Positions 15,030 to 23,550 of a stretch of 64,000 nt of DNA are shown one piece after another. The notes under the pieces were generated by a model that did no database searches, was not told the DNA's origin, and worked only from the letters and a program-made list of their open reading frames with translations. This DNA comes from Phycisphaera sp. (GTDB lineage: Bacteria > Planctomycetota > Phycisphaerae > Phycisphaerales > Zrk34). Position 1 is the first letter of the stretch. Each line of letters begins with the position of its first letter. Made by a program: the position numbers and the translations under genes. The stretch covers positions 1 to 64,000 of the forward strand of contig WGMA01000017.1 in assembly GCA_016125285.1 (NCBI GenBank). Reading direction: 5' to 3'.

Positions 15030-16445
15030 CTACTCGTCCTTGTCCTTGCCCTTCCTCACGTACGGCACGACCGGTGCGCGCTCGCCGGGAGTGGGCAACT
15101 CGGCCGCGAGGGCCTTCTTGATCGCGGCAAACTCGGCGACCGACGCCACGTTCTTCCACTCGTGCGGGTCGGTTTCTCGATCGTACAGTTCCTCGGAGCC
15201 GTCGCCGTATTGGATGTAGCGGTAACGCTCGGTGCGGACGCAAAGATGATTCTGATAGGCCGTGACGACGGGCCGCTCGCGCGCGGCGCTGGGGTCCTTG
15301 AGCAGCGGGACGAGCGAAACGCCGTCGAGGTGGGCCGGCTTGGGCAGGCCGGTCAGTTCGGCGAGCGTCGGATAGATGTCGAGCAGGGAGACGGGGCGCT
15401 CGCACGTCTGGTGCGGCGCGGTGACACCGGGCACGCGGAACATGAGCAGGCAGTTGGTCGCCTCCTCCCACAGCGTGCCCTTCTGCCAGTGCAGCTTCTC
15501 GCCGACGTGGTAACCATGATCGCTCAGCAGCACGACGATCGTGTTGTCGCGGTACGGGCTGGCGTCGAGGGCGTCGAGCACGCGGCCCATCTGCGTGTCG
15601 GAATACGTCGAGCTGGCGAGGTAGCCCTGCAGCCCGCCCTTGTACTGACCGTTCGCCTTCGCCCACGCGTACGTGCCGCTGATCAGCTTCTGCCCGGCCG
15701 CGGGCACGTCGTCGAGGTCGTGCTCGTTGATCGGCGGCGCGACGATCTGGTCCTGCGGGTACATATCGAGGTACTTCTGCGGCACGTAGTACGGCGCGTG
15801 CGGGTGGAACACGCCGCACGCGAGGAAGAACGGCTTGTCGTGCTTCTGCCCCAGCTGCGCGATCGCCAGATCCGCCATCTTCGTGTCGTTCATCTCCGAT
15901 TCGGCGAGGTGCGTCGGGCCCCAGTCGTTCTCGCTCTTGCGCGAGTTGCCGTTGAGCATCGCGCCCGGCGGGATCGGGTCGCGCTTGTGCGACGCCTGCG
16001 CGTCCCAGATCTTCTTGAGGTCGTATCCGTGCGAAACCTTGCCGAACGACGCGATGAAGTAGCCGTTCTCCTTGAACAACTCGGGCATGGATATCTTGCC
16101 GGGCAGGACCTTCGAGTCGGCGACGGCGACACCGTTGTCGGTCACGCCGGACTTCCACGGCGCCACGCCGCTGAGGAACGACGTGCGCGACGGGCAGCAC
16201 TTCGGCGCCGCGGCAAAGGCGTGCGTGAAGTTGACGCCGCTGTCGGCGAGCTTGTGGATGTTCGGCGTAACGACCTTGCCCGTGTAGCGGTTGGGGTCCT
16301 GAAGCAGCCACGTGTTCAGGTCGTCGATGACCAGGAACAGGACGTTCATCCGCTTGTCCGGCTCCGCGGTCCGTGCGGGGCGATGCACGCCGAACAACGC
16401 GGCGACGACCAACGCGATCATGAAATACTTGCGATGCTTTGTCAT
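15030..16445 (-). CDS. Secreted sulfatase, iduronate-2-sulfatase-like
   Basis: The 471-aa protein has a signal peptide (residues 1-27, ending ARTA) and a type I sulfatase fold. The metal site opens with VLFLVIDDLNTW. The formylglycine motif is CCPSRTSFLSG with Cys83 (C-x-P-S-R). Later conserved parts include FFLACGVFHPHAPYYVP, VLLSDHGYHVGEKLHW and LYDRETDPHEWKNV. It should hydrolyse sulfate esters from glycans in the periplasm after Cys is matured by a formylglycine-generating enzyme, which is not in this window. It is the last gene of the minus strand sulfatase run, 24 nt after the deleted paralogue. Confidence 0.9.
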   Translation of the reverse strand: MTKHRKYFMIALVVAALFGVHRPARTAEPDKRMNVLFLVIDDLNTWLLQDPNRYTGKVVTPNIHKLADSGVNFTHAFAAAPKCCPSRTSFLSGVAPWKSGVTDNGVAVADSKVLPGKISMPELFKENGYFIASFGKVSHGYDLKKIWDAQASHKRDPIPPGAMLNGNSRKSENDWGPTHLAESEMNDTKMADLAIAQLGQKHDKPFFLACGVFHPHAPYYVPQKYLDMYPQDQIVAPPINEHDLDDVPAAGQKLISGTYAWAKANGQYKGGLQGYLASSTYSDTQMGRVLDALDASPYRDNTIVVLLSDHGYHVGEKLHWQKGTLWEEATNCLLMFRVPGVTAPHQTCERPVSLLDIYPTLAELTGLPKPAHLDGVSLVPLLKDPSAARERPVVTAYQNHLCVRTERYRYIQYGDGSEELYDRETDPHEWKNVASVAEFAAIKKALAAELPTPGERAPVVPYVRKGKDKDE

Positions 16446-16469
16446 CGTGGTGTGGCCTCTCGGGCTGGG

Positions 16470-16955
16470 TTATTGCGCCGACTTCTTCTTCCTGCGTGAG
16501 TCCTTCGAACTGTCTTCGTCCGCTGGCTTGTACTCCGACTCGATCGACATGAAGGCGTTGAGGATCGGCTGGAGCCGCTCGCGATCGGTGCTGAAGTCGC
16601 TGCTGGCGGCCTGATGCTCGCTGTATCGCTCCTTGTCGGAGGTGATCGGGATGTCGTACAGCTTGCCGTCCTGGTTGAGGCGAAAACGTGCGTCGCGAAC
16701 GAAGTAGCCCTTCTTGAGATTGACCAGCACGTGGTCGCGGTCTCTGCCGTCGGTCCCCATCAGGTAAGCGTTGTTGAACCGCAGCCCTTCACGCGCCATC
16801 TGGTCGAGGGTCGGCGTCGTGTAGATCGTGCTGCCGTAACAGCCCAGCCCCTCGGCGCCGATGTCGTCGGCCATGATCACGATGACGTTGGGTCGATCCG
16901 CGCCGAAGGCGCAGCTCGCGAGGACGGCCACAATCAGGAGGATTCGCTTGATCAT
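16470..16955 (-). pseudogene. Sulfatase with large internal in-frame deletion
   Basis: Residues 1-66 give a normal sulfatase N-terminus: signal peptide, RPNVIVIMADDIGAEGLGCYG with the metal-binding DD, and EGLRFNNAY. The sequence then jumps at about 16757 to what is normally the C-terminal end (GTDGRDRDHVLVNLKKGYFV, RDARFRLNQDGKLYDIPI, and a Lys-rich tail). The formylglycine motif CxPxR and the catalytic centre are absent, so it cannot be active. About 300 residues are missing compared with neighbours of 470-500 aa. The reading frame is kept, and its start overlaps the previous sulfatase stop by 4 nt. Confidence 0.85.
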
Positions 16956-18385
16956 TTGGCTTCACTCTCCGCATCACCCGGCGGCCTGAGATTCTGCTGA
17001 AAATCAGCGTGAAAGGCATCCATCAGTTGCTTCAGCCGAGCGGCGATCTCGGGATGCTCATCAATAAGGTTCTTCTGCTCACCGATGTCGTCACGCAGAT
17101 TGAACAGCTGAACCGCAAGCTCGGCATTGACCTTCTGCGACTTGTCCTTCTTTTTCGATTCATGCTTGTCCGGCTTGTCCTTCGCATAGCGATACTTCCA
17201 GTCGCCCTCACGAAAGCCCTGGACCGACCTGCCCGCGAAGTAGCAGATGGCGTCGTGCGGCGACCTCGCGCCGGCCTCACCGGAGAGCAGCGGCCAGATG
17301 TCCTTGCCGTCGATGACACGATCGCTCGGAGCCGCGCCTCCCGCCAGCTTCACCAGCGTCGGCAGCAGGTCCATCACCGTGATCGGCTCACCGGTCTCAC
17401 GCCCCGCGGGAATCCGGCCCGGCCAACGCGCGATGAACGGCACGCGTGTGCCGCCCTCGTAGGTTGTTCCCTTGCCGCCCCGCAGCGGCCCCGCGCTGCC
17501 CATCTTCGAAAGGTTCGGACCGTTGTCCGACGTGAAGATCACCAGCGTGTTGTCGTCGAGGCCGAGGGCTTTGAGCGTTTTGAGGACCTCGCCGGTGCTC
17601 CAGTCGAGCTCCTGGATCGCGTCGCCGTAGATGCCGCGCCGGCTCTTGCCGACGAACGCCTCGGAGGCGTGCAGCGGCAGGTGCGGCATGTTGTGCGCCA
17701 GGTAGAGGAAGAACGGCACATCCTTGTGCTCGGTGATGAAACGGATCGATTCCTTCGTGTACCGCTGCGTGAACTGCGTCGGGTCCGCCGGCACTTCGAT
17801 GACCACGTTGTCACGGATGAGCGGGCACGGCGCCTCGTCCATCTTGAGGATCTTCTCGAGCGTGTAGCCCTCGCGAAAGACGCAGTCGCTGGCGTACTTC
17901 TTGAGCGTGGGATGATAGGTCTGGCTGTGCGAGGCCGGCGTTCCATACCACGTGTCGAAGCCGTGATTCATAGGCTGGAACATGTCTTCGTTGCCGAGGT
18001 GCCACTTGCCGATGATCGCCGTGGCGTAGCCCTGTCCCTTGAGCAGTTCAGGCAGGGTCACCTCGTCCGGGTTCAGCCCGATCGTGTTCCGGGGGAACAG
18101 CACGCCGCCGATACCCACGCGCTGGGCGATGCTCCCGGTCATCAGCGAGGCGCGCGTGGGAGAGCAGACCGGCGAGACGTAGAAGCTCGAAAACCTCGTG
18201 CCTTCCTTCGCCATCCGGTCGACGTTCGGCGTGGCGATGTCATCGGCGCCGTAGCAGCCCAGATCACCATAGCCGAGGTCATCGGTGAGGATGATCACGA
18301 GGTTGGGCCTATCCGCGGCGGCGACACCACTGGCAGCGCACGCGAGTCCGACGACGCACACCATCAACACGCCGAGTGTCTTCAT
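16952..18385 (-). CDS. Secreted arylsulfatase A-like sulfatase
   Basis: The start is placed at the ATG of MKTLGVLM with GGAGGAGC 6 nt upstream (477 aa). The signal peptide spans residues 1-24. The metal site is [18 protein letters not shown]. The formylglycine motif is [14 protein letters not shown] with Cys74. Other conserved segments are [42 protein letters not shown] and [20 protein letters not shown]. The sequence fits arylsulfatase or N-acetylgalactosamine-sulfatase types that act on exposed sulfate groups. A Lys-rich insert ([15 protein letters not shown]) lies near the C-terminus. The stop overlaps the start of the deleted paralogue. Confidence 0.9.
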   Translation of the reverse strand: MKTLGVLMVCVVGLACAASGVAAADRPNLVIILTDDLGYGDLGCYGADDIATPNVDRMAKEGTRFSSFYVSPVCSPTRASLMTGSIAQRVGIGGVLFPRNTIGLNPDEVTLPELLKGQGYATAIIGKWHLGNEDMFQPMNHGFDTWYGTPASHSQTYHPTLKKYASDCVFREGYTLEKILKMDEAPCPLIRDNVVIEVPADPTQFTQRYTKESIRFITEHKDVPFFLYLAHNMPHLPLHASEAFVGKSRRGIYGDAIQELDWSTGEVLKTLKALGLDDNTLVIFTSDNGPNLSKMGSAGPLRGGKGTTYEGGTRVPFIARWPGRIPAGRETGEPITVMDLLPTLVKLAGGAAPSDRVIDGKDIWPLLSGEAGARSPHDAICYFAGRSVQGFREGDWKYRYAKDKPDKHESKKKDKSQKVNAELAVQLFNLRDDIGEQKNLIDEHPEIAARLKQLMDAFHADFQQNLRPPGDAESEAK

Positions 18386-18444
18386 CGTCCAAGCTCCTCC
18401 GTCGCTCACTGAAGTCGACATCCCGTTCACCGCAACAGCCCGCG

Positions 18445-19944
18445 CTAAGGATTGGTTTTCCAGTGGAAGGTCTCGCCTTCGATCACCAGGTTCTTTTTCT
18501 TGTTAAGGATGGGCCCGGGCTCGGCGAACGTCGTGGGCGCCGACTTGCGGAGCTCCGCGATGATCGCTTCGTGGCCGCCCTTCACCGCGAGGTTGTACCA
18601 CTCGTTGGGGTCGTCGCGAACGTTGTAGAGTTCCTCGCCGCCGTCGGCGTAGCGGATGTAGCGCCAGTCTCGGTTGATCACCGCGTACGCGCCCGGTTCC
18701 ATGTAAGGCAGATAGACGCTTCGATCTTTCGCCGTCGCGGGGTCGCGTAGGATCGACGCGATCGATTGCACTTCGAGTTTCTGGCCGGGCTTGGGCAGCG
18801 CGCACAGATCGACGAGCGTCGGGTAGATGTCGATCAGGCTGACGCTCGCGTCGGGCCGTGCGCCACGCGCGATCTTCGGCCCCGCCCACACAAACGGCAC
18901 ATGACTCGTGCGTTCCCACAGCGTGTGCTTGCCCCACTGACCCTTCTCGCCGTGGTGGTAGCCGTGGTCGCTCCACAGCACGACGATGGTGTTGTCGCGA
19001 TACGGGCTCCGATCCAGCGCGTCGAGCACACGCCCGACCATCGCATCCGCGTAGCTCATGCACGCGAGGTAGCCGTGGATCGCGTCCTTCACCGCGCCGA
19101 GTTCCTCGAGCCGCTCGTGGATCTTCGCGCGGTTCGTCATCTTCTTGCGGATGTCGTCCGGCAGGTCGTCGCGATCGTCATCCTTGTACGGCGGCAGCTG
19201 GATCTCGTCGGTCTTGTACAGATCAAAGTATTTCTGCGGACAATAGTTCGGGTAGTGCGGCGCGTAGAAGCCCACCGCCAGAAAGAACGGCTTGTCGCGC
19301 GGCTCGGCGAGCTTGCTCGCCACCCAATCGGCTCGACGCGTGTCGGCCAGCGCGGCCTCCTGATCGTTCGGCACGGCGCCCCAATCCAGGAACGCCGCCG
19401 GCGTCCACTTCTTGCCGCGGTTGTACACGCTGTGCGGCAAGGGATCGGGCATGGGCGTGTCGGCGGCCCACGAGTCGAGCGGCCAGCCGGTGCGACGCTG
19501 CTCGGGATTTCGGACGAAGAACTCCGTCCAGCCGCGCAGATCGAGATAGCCCGCCGGGTGGTGAAAGAGCTTGCCCGCGCCGAACGTCTCGTAGCCGGCT
19601 TCATGAAAGCTGACCTGCAGCGGTCGCAGGTCGGGGTGGTTGGCGAAATAGATCTGGGTTTCGTAACAGCCGGTCGTCGAGGCGTACTGTCCCGTGAAGA
19701 TCGACGCACGGGACGGAGCGCAGTAGACGCCCGCGGTGTGGGCGTTGGTGAAGCTGACACCGCGCGCCGCGAGCCGGTCGATGTTGGGCGTGATCGCGTG
19801 CGGCGTGGCGCCGAGGTGGCCGACCCAGTTGTTCATGTCATCCACCGCGATGAACACGACATTCGGCGGGGCCGCACCGCCTCGCACGGTGCACGCCATG
19901 CAAATCGCCATCACCACAATTGCGTTACAAATCCATCGAAGCAT
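18445..19944 (-). CDS. Secreted sulfatase, iduronate-2-sulfatase-like
   Basis: The start is placed at the ATG of [10 protein letters not shown] with GGGAG 7 nt upstream (499 aa). A signal peptide of about 24 residues precedes [20 protein letters not shown]. The formylglycine motif is [14 protein letters not shown] with Cys75. [52 protein letters not shown] and [20 protein letters not shown] are conserved sulfatase segments. It differs enough from the gene at 15030 to be a separate specificity. It lies third in the tandem run, 59 nt before the next gene, so it is probably cotranscribed. Confidence 0.9.
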   Translation of the reverse strand: MLRWICNAIVVMAICMACTVRGGAAPPNVVFIAVDDMNNWVGHLGATPHAITPNIDRLAARGVSFTNAHTAGVYCAPSRASIFTGQYASTTGCYETQIYFANHPDLRPLQVSFHEAGYETFGAGKLFHHPAGYLDLRGWTEFFVRNPEQRRTGWPLDSWAADTPMPDPLPHSVYNRGKKWTPAAFLDWGAVPNDQEAALADTRRADWVASKLAEPRDKPFFLAVGFYAPHYPNYCPQKYFDLYKTDEIQLPPYKDDDRDDLPDDIRKKMTNRAKIHERLEELGAVKDAIHGYLACMSYADAMVGRVLDALDRSPYRDNTIVVLWSDHGYHHGEKGQWGKHTLWERTSHVPFVWAGPKIARGARPDASVSLIDIYPTLVDLCALPKPGQKLEVQSIASILRDPATAKDRSVYLPYMEPGAYAVINRDWRYIRYADGGEELYNVRDDPNEWYNLAVKGGHEAIIAELRKSAPTTFAEPGPILNKKKNLVIEGETFHWKTNP

Positions 19945-20016
19945 CGATCGCTCCCGAATGCTGACCATTGACTTCATCCGCGACGCACACATGGAAAGGC
20001 TCGACATTCTGCTCAT

Positions 20017-21555
20017 CTACTTCTCGTCCTCCTCCAGCGGGCGCTGGCTCTCGAACGGCCCCCACTGCATGCGGATCTCGTAGGCCTTGTCCTTCTTGTA
20101 GACCTCGGGGTCGTAGTCGGGATTCACCATGGGGATGCGCGCGCCGACCTGCTTGAGGTAACTCATCATCTGCTCGAAGAGCTTGCGATGTTCTTCGGGG
20201 TGGTCGCGCGCGATGTTGTTGACCTCCCCCTCGTCCTTCGACAGATCGAACAGCATGGGGATGTCGGGGCGTTCGTAGAACACCATCACCTTGCGTGAGC
20301 CGCAGACCATCGCCGAGTGCGGCATCGACGTACGGTAGTGCGGGTAGTGGAAGTAGAGGCAGCGGTTGACGAACGCGTCGTCGGGCTTTTCGCCGGCCAT
20401 GTAACCGGCGAGGCTGACACCGTCGATATCCTTGAGGCTGAGCGGGTCGCCCCCGGCCCACTCGACGAACGTCGGCAGCAGGTCGATGTTCGCCACGTTC
20501 GCGTTGAACACCGAGCCCGGCTGGATGCCCGGCCCCTTCACGATCATCGGCACGCGGATGCCGCCCTGCCACACCCACCACTTCGCCGCGTGCAGCGGCT
20601 GCGTGAGCCCCGGCAGGAAGTGGTGCCGGTAGCCGTTGTCCGACATCATCACCACGTAGGTGTTGTCCTCGATGCCGAGCTGCCTGATGCGATCGAGCAC
20701 GGCGCCGATACGCCCGTCGAGGTCTTCGCCCATGCCGAGCCAGACCGCCGGATCGTCCTTGCGTTTGACCGTTGCGGCGGTCGTGCCGTGCTGCTTGTAG
20801 TAGGCCTGCACCTCGGGCAGCCGCGCGTACTTCTCACGCGTGGCGGGCAGGCACTCGCGGCCCTCGTGCATCGCGTAGTGCGAGATCTGCAGGTAGAACG
20901 GCTTGCCCGCCTTGACCTGATCCTCCATGAACGCGATCGCCTTCTTCGTGACGCTGAACATCAGCTTCGGATCGGTCAGATCGTCGGGCAGGTGAACCTT
21001 CCCGGCACCCTCGACCGTGTTGCCGGGGTTGTTGTCGGTCGCGCCGTCGTGCACGGCGTAGCCCTCGGCGCCGGGATCGCCCCGCATGTGCCACTTGCCG
21101 ATGTGGGCGCAGACGTACCCGAGCGGATTCAACGCCTTGGGGATCGTCACCGCGTCGGCGTCGATCGTCTCGTCCGAGATACACGGGATCACGGGAAACT
21201 TTTCGTGGCCCTTCTTGTCGTAATAGTCCTGCCCCTTGGCGTTCATGTACACGGTGAAGCCGCTGCGCGCCGAGGACTTGCCGGTCTGCACACACACCCG
21301 CGCGGGCGAGCACTGCGGCGACCCGTACGCGTTGCGGAACTTCATGCCCTCGCTCGCCAGCCGCTCGACGTTCGGCATCCGCAGCACGGGCATGTGCGAG
21401 TTGGGCATCGCGTCGTCCATCAGCACCGGCGTGCCGTTCCACGCCCAGTCGTCGATGTACAGCAGCACGATGTTCGGCTTGGCTTCGGCGCCGCGTGCGA
21501 ACATCGCCAGCGTCCATGCCACGATCAGCGCAACAAACAGCCGTCGCACGTTCAT
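20017..21555 (-). CDS. Secreted sulfatase
   Basis: The start is placed at [10 protein letters not shown] with AAAGGGA upstream; an ATG 15 nt earlier is possible. The 512-aa protein has a signal peptide (1-25) and [20 protein letters not shown]. The formylglycine motif is [14 protein letters not shown] with Cys82 (C-S-P-A-R, a rarer Ala at the fourth position). [36 protein letters not shown] and [20 protein letters not shown] follow. The chain ends in a charged EDEK tail. It is the first sulfatase after the sigma/anti-sigma pair, 87 nt downstream. Confidence 0.9.
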   Translation of the reverse strand: MNVRRLFVALIVAWTLAMFARGAEAKPNIVLLYIDDWAWNGTPVLMDDAMPNSHMPVLRMPNVERLASEGMKFRNAYGSPQCSPARVCVQTGKSSARSGFTVYMNAKGQDYYDKKGHEKFPVIPCISDETIDADAVTIPKALNPLGYVCAHIGKWHMRGDPGAEGYAVHDGATDNNPGNTVEGAGKVHLPDDLTDPKLMFSVTKKAIAFMEDQVKAGKPFYLQISHYAMHEGRECLPATREKYARLPEVQAYYKQHGTTAATVKRKDDPAVWLGMGEDLDGRIGAVLDRIRQLGIEDNTYVVMMSDNGYRHHFLPGLTQPLHAAKWWVWQGGIRVPMIVKGPGIQPGSVFNANVANIDLLPTFVEWAGGDPLSLKDIDGVSLAGYMAGEKPDDAFVNRCLYFHYPHYRTSMPHSAMVCGSRKVMVFYERPDIPMLFDLSKDEGEVNNIARDHPEEHRKLFEQMMSYLKQVGARIPMVNPDYDPEVYKKDKAYEIRMQWGPFESQRPLEEDEK

Positions 21556-21642
21556 GTGTGTCCCTTTCATCCGGTTGGTCTTCCGCGATGCTTCCGCGCC
21601 TTCGATCACGCTGATCGCTCGCCGCGAGCGCCCATGCTGCGG

Positions 21643-22572
21643 CTACGGCGTGTCCGCCGGCATCGTGACGAGCTCCAATACCATGTCATCCACCTCGTAT
21701 GCGATGGCAGCCGTGCCGCCTTCAGCGGCGGTAGCGCCGATCGAGATCACCGCGTTGCGCGCCTCGGGCGGCAGCGGCAACCTGATCTCCAGCGTCACCC
21801 AGCCGCGCTGTGTCACGTCGCGCACACGCGACGCGAAGCTCAGCGCCTTCTCGCTGATACCACCTCCGGAGAACCAGGCGTCCTTCACCGCGGCAGGGTC
21901 CTCTGAGAAGGCCGCGAGTCGCAGCTTGTATCGGCGTGCCGACGGCGCGTCCTCCGCGGGTCTCACGGCAACGGTCAGACGCAGCTCGCGCCGCTCATGA
22001 TCCTGCGGTTGCGCAAGACGTGACACGTCAACGATCCGATTGACATAGCTGAATCGTCGATCCTCCGCCGGCCCGAAACGCAGGACCTGCCGTCCCTCCG
22101 CCGCGTCGTCGACATGCACGATCTCGCCCTGGGTCCCGTTCCACACACCGCTGACGTCGGGGAATCGCGGCGCGAGGCGCATGCCGGCGTCTTCGAAACT
22201 CTCGACAATCACGCTCTGTACGTGAACACCGCGGCGGGGAATGATCACCCCCCACACCAGCGACGTCGCGATGAAGCCGAAGACCAGGCCGATGACCGCC
22301 GCCGCGAGAGGCGTCCGCGAGAGGCGATGTGTTCGGGGCGCGACGTTGCGCGTATGCGGATTGTCTTCGTCCGCCGTGGTCGCGACCGCCCACTGCTGCA
22401 GCCTACGGCGCTTCATGGAACGCCGCAGGTCGTTGTGCAACAGCGAACGCTCCGCCAGGTATGCGACCGCGTCGGAATCGTCTTCCAGCCTGGTCAGCAG
22501 CGCTTCAGACTCCGCGTCTGACAGCTCGCCGTCCAGGTACAGGTCCACCTGTTGACGTTCGGCTTCGTTCAC
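21643..22572 (-). CDS. Membrane-anchored anti-sigma-like protein
   Basis: The start is the GTG overlapping the sigma-factor stop, with GGAGG upstream (309 aa). Residues 1-80 form a helical N-terminus (RQQVDLYLDGELSDAESEAL, DAVAYLAERSLLHNDLRRSM) like cytoplasmic anti-sigma domains of this phylum. One membrane helix follows (LAAAVIGLVFGFIATSLVWG). The rest is a periplasmic beta-rich domain with SFEDAGMRLAPRFPDVSGVW, resembling a jelly-roll binding domain. It probably holds the sigma factor until an outside signal is sensed. No FecR domain is evident. It is coupled to the sigma gene. Confidence 0.7.
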   Translation of the reverse strand: MNEAERQQVDLYLDGELSDAESEALLTRLEDDSDAVAYLAERSLLHNDLRRSMKRRRLQQWAVATTADEDNPHTRNVAPRTHRLSRTPLAAAVIGLVFGFIATSLVWGVIIPRRGVHVQSVIVESFEDAGMRLAPRFPDVSGVWNGTQGEIVHVDDAAEGRQVLRFGPAEDRRFSYVNRIVDVSRLAQPQDHERRELRLTVAVRPAEDAPSARRYKLRLAAFSEDPAAVKDAWFSGGGISEKALSFASRVRDVTQRGWVTLEIRLPLPPEARNAVISIGATAAEGGTAAIAYEVDDMVLELVTMPADTP

Positions 22573-23102
22573 GTCGCCTCCTTCGCGAGCTGGGCGTTGA
22601 CGCACTCCGCCAGCTGATTGCGAACGCGGAAAAGCATGACGCGTACCGACGCCGCGGTGGATTCCATCGCGTCAGCGACACTCTGCATCGATGCATCGTT
22701 CTCGTAGCGCAGCTCGATCAGGCGGCGGGGCTTTTCCGGCAGCTTGCCCAGACAATGCTCCAGCGCCTCCCGCCGCACCGCCACCTGGTGATTCTCCGAC
22801 AGCGCCCGCTCGAATCGCTCCAGCATGGTCGGAGAGAAGACGAGCCGGTCGCGCCCCGTCTTGCGGAAGTGATCGGCGATGCGCGACCGCGCCAGCCACA
22901 GCGCCCAGGCGAGGAACGGCCGCGTGTCGTCGTACTCGTCGAACCGCCGTGCAACGGTCAATGCCACCTGCTGCACGACGTCTTCCGCATCGTGCACCTC
23001 GCGCACGACGGCAAACACGTACGCCTGAACCGCCGGTTCCGCGTCCAGCCAGTAGCGGGTCAGCCGCTCGCGATCGTTGATGTCGGCCGATTGTTCCATC
23101 AC
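22569..23102 (-). CDS. ECF-type RNA polymerase sigma factor
   Basis: The 177-aa protein has sigma region 2 (VQAYVFAVVREVHDAEDVVQ, QQVALTVARRFDEYDDTRPF, LAWALWLARSRIADHFRK) and region 4 (ALEHCLGKLPEKPRRLIELR, NDASMQSVADAMESTAASVR, LFRVRNQLAECV). These are the core and promoter-binding parts of ECF factors of the planctomycete type. It starts the minus strand run that continues with the anti-sigma-like gene and five sulfatase genes, so it is likely to control them. No strong ribosome binding site precedes the ATG. Confidence 0.9.
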   Translation of the reverse strand: MMEQSADINDRERLTRYWLDAEPAVQAYVFAVVREVHDAEDVVQQVALTVARRFDEYDDTRPFLAWALWLARSRIADHFRKTGRDRLVFSPTMLERFERALSENHQVAVRREALEHCLGKLPEKPRRLIELRYENDASMQSVADAMESTAASVRVMLFRVRNQLAECVNAQLAKEAT

Positions 23103-23550
23103 ATGTATGCCGCGTGTGCCGCCAGAACGTTAACAGCGCCGCCGAAAATCCTGTGTAGAGACACCCGGGCCCGCGACCTCGCTCGCGTACAGGCGGCTTT
23201 CGAACGGAGCAGGTGTTGTCGCTGGCATGACAGCAGAACGCCTCGCTTTGACGATAAATACCATAATCATCTTATTTTAAACTACTTATGTTATTTATTG
23301 ACAATCCGCTTCACAGGCATGAATCGCCGGCTAATATATAGAGTGCAATGTTGATAATATTTCTGATATTTTCGAACTTTTCAATGCAGCGCTCCTGACG
23401 CGCGACTTTGCCAGGACCGATCCGTCGACCCTCGGCAATCCCTGAGACCACGAAAGCGTCGCCGCGACCAAGCCCGCGGCGGACATACATTCCAACCACA
23501 AACCGGATACGCTGGTGTCGCAGCATCAGTGTATTCGGCTGGGGATCACG
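23103..23550. promoter_or_regulatory. Divergent intergenic region with AT-rich core
   Basis: This 448-bp gap separates the sigma factor (minus) from the symporter (plus). Its middle (about 23245-23385) is strikingly AT-rich for this genome. It contains TTGACA at 23298-23303 and TAATATATA at 23332-23340, but with too long a spacer for a standard promoter. It should hold both divergent promoters. No gene could be supported in it. Confidence 0.5.

Noticed and set aside
15012-16499. A 495-codon open frame on the + strand
   Set aside because: It lies opposite a sulfatase with an intact catalytic motif and has shadow composition.
23311-23526. A 71-codon frame on the minus strand in the AT-rich gap
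   Set aside because: It has no ribosome binding site or recognisable sequence and crosses the likely divergent promoter region.
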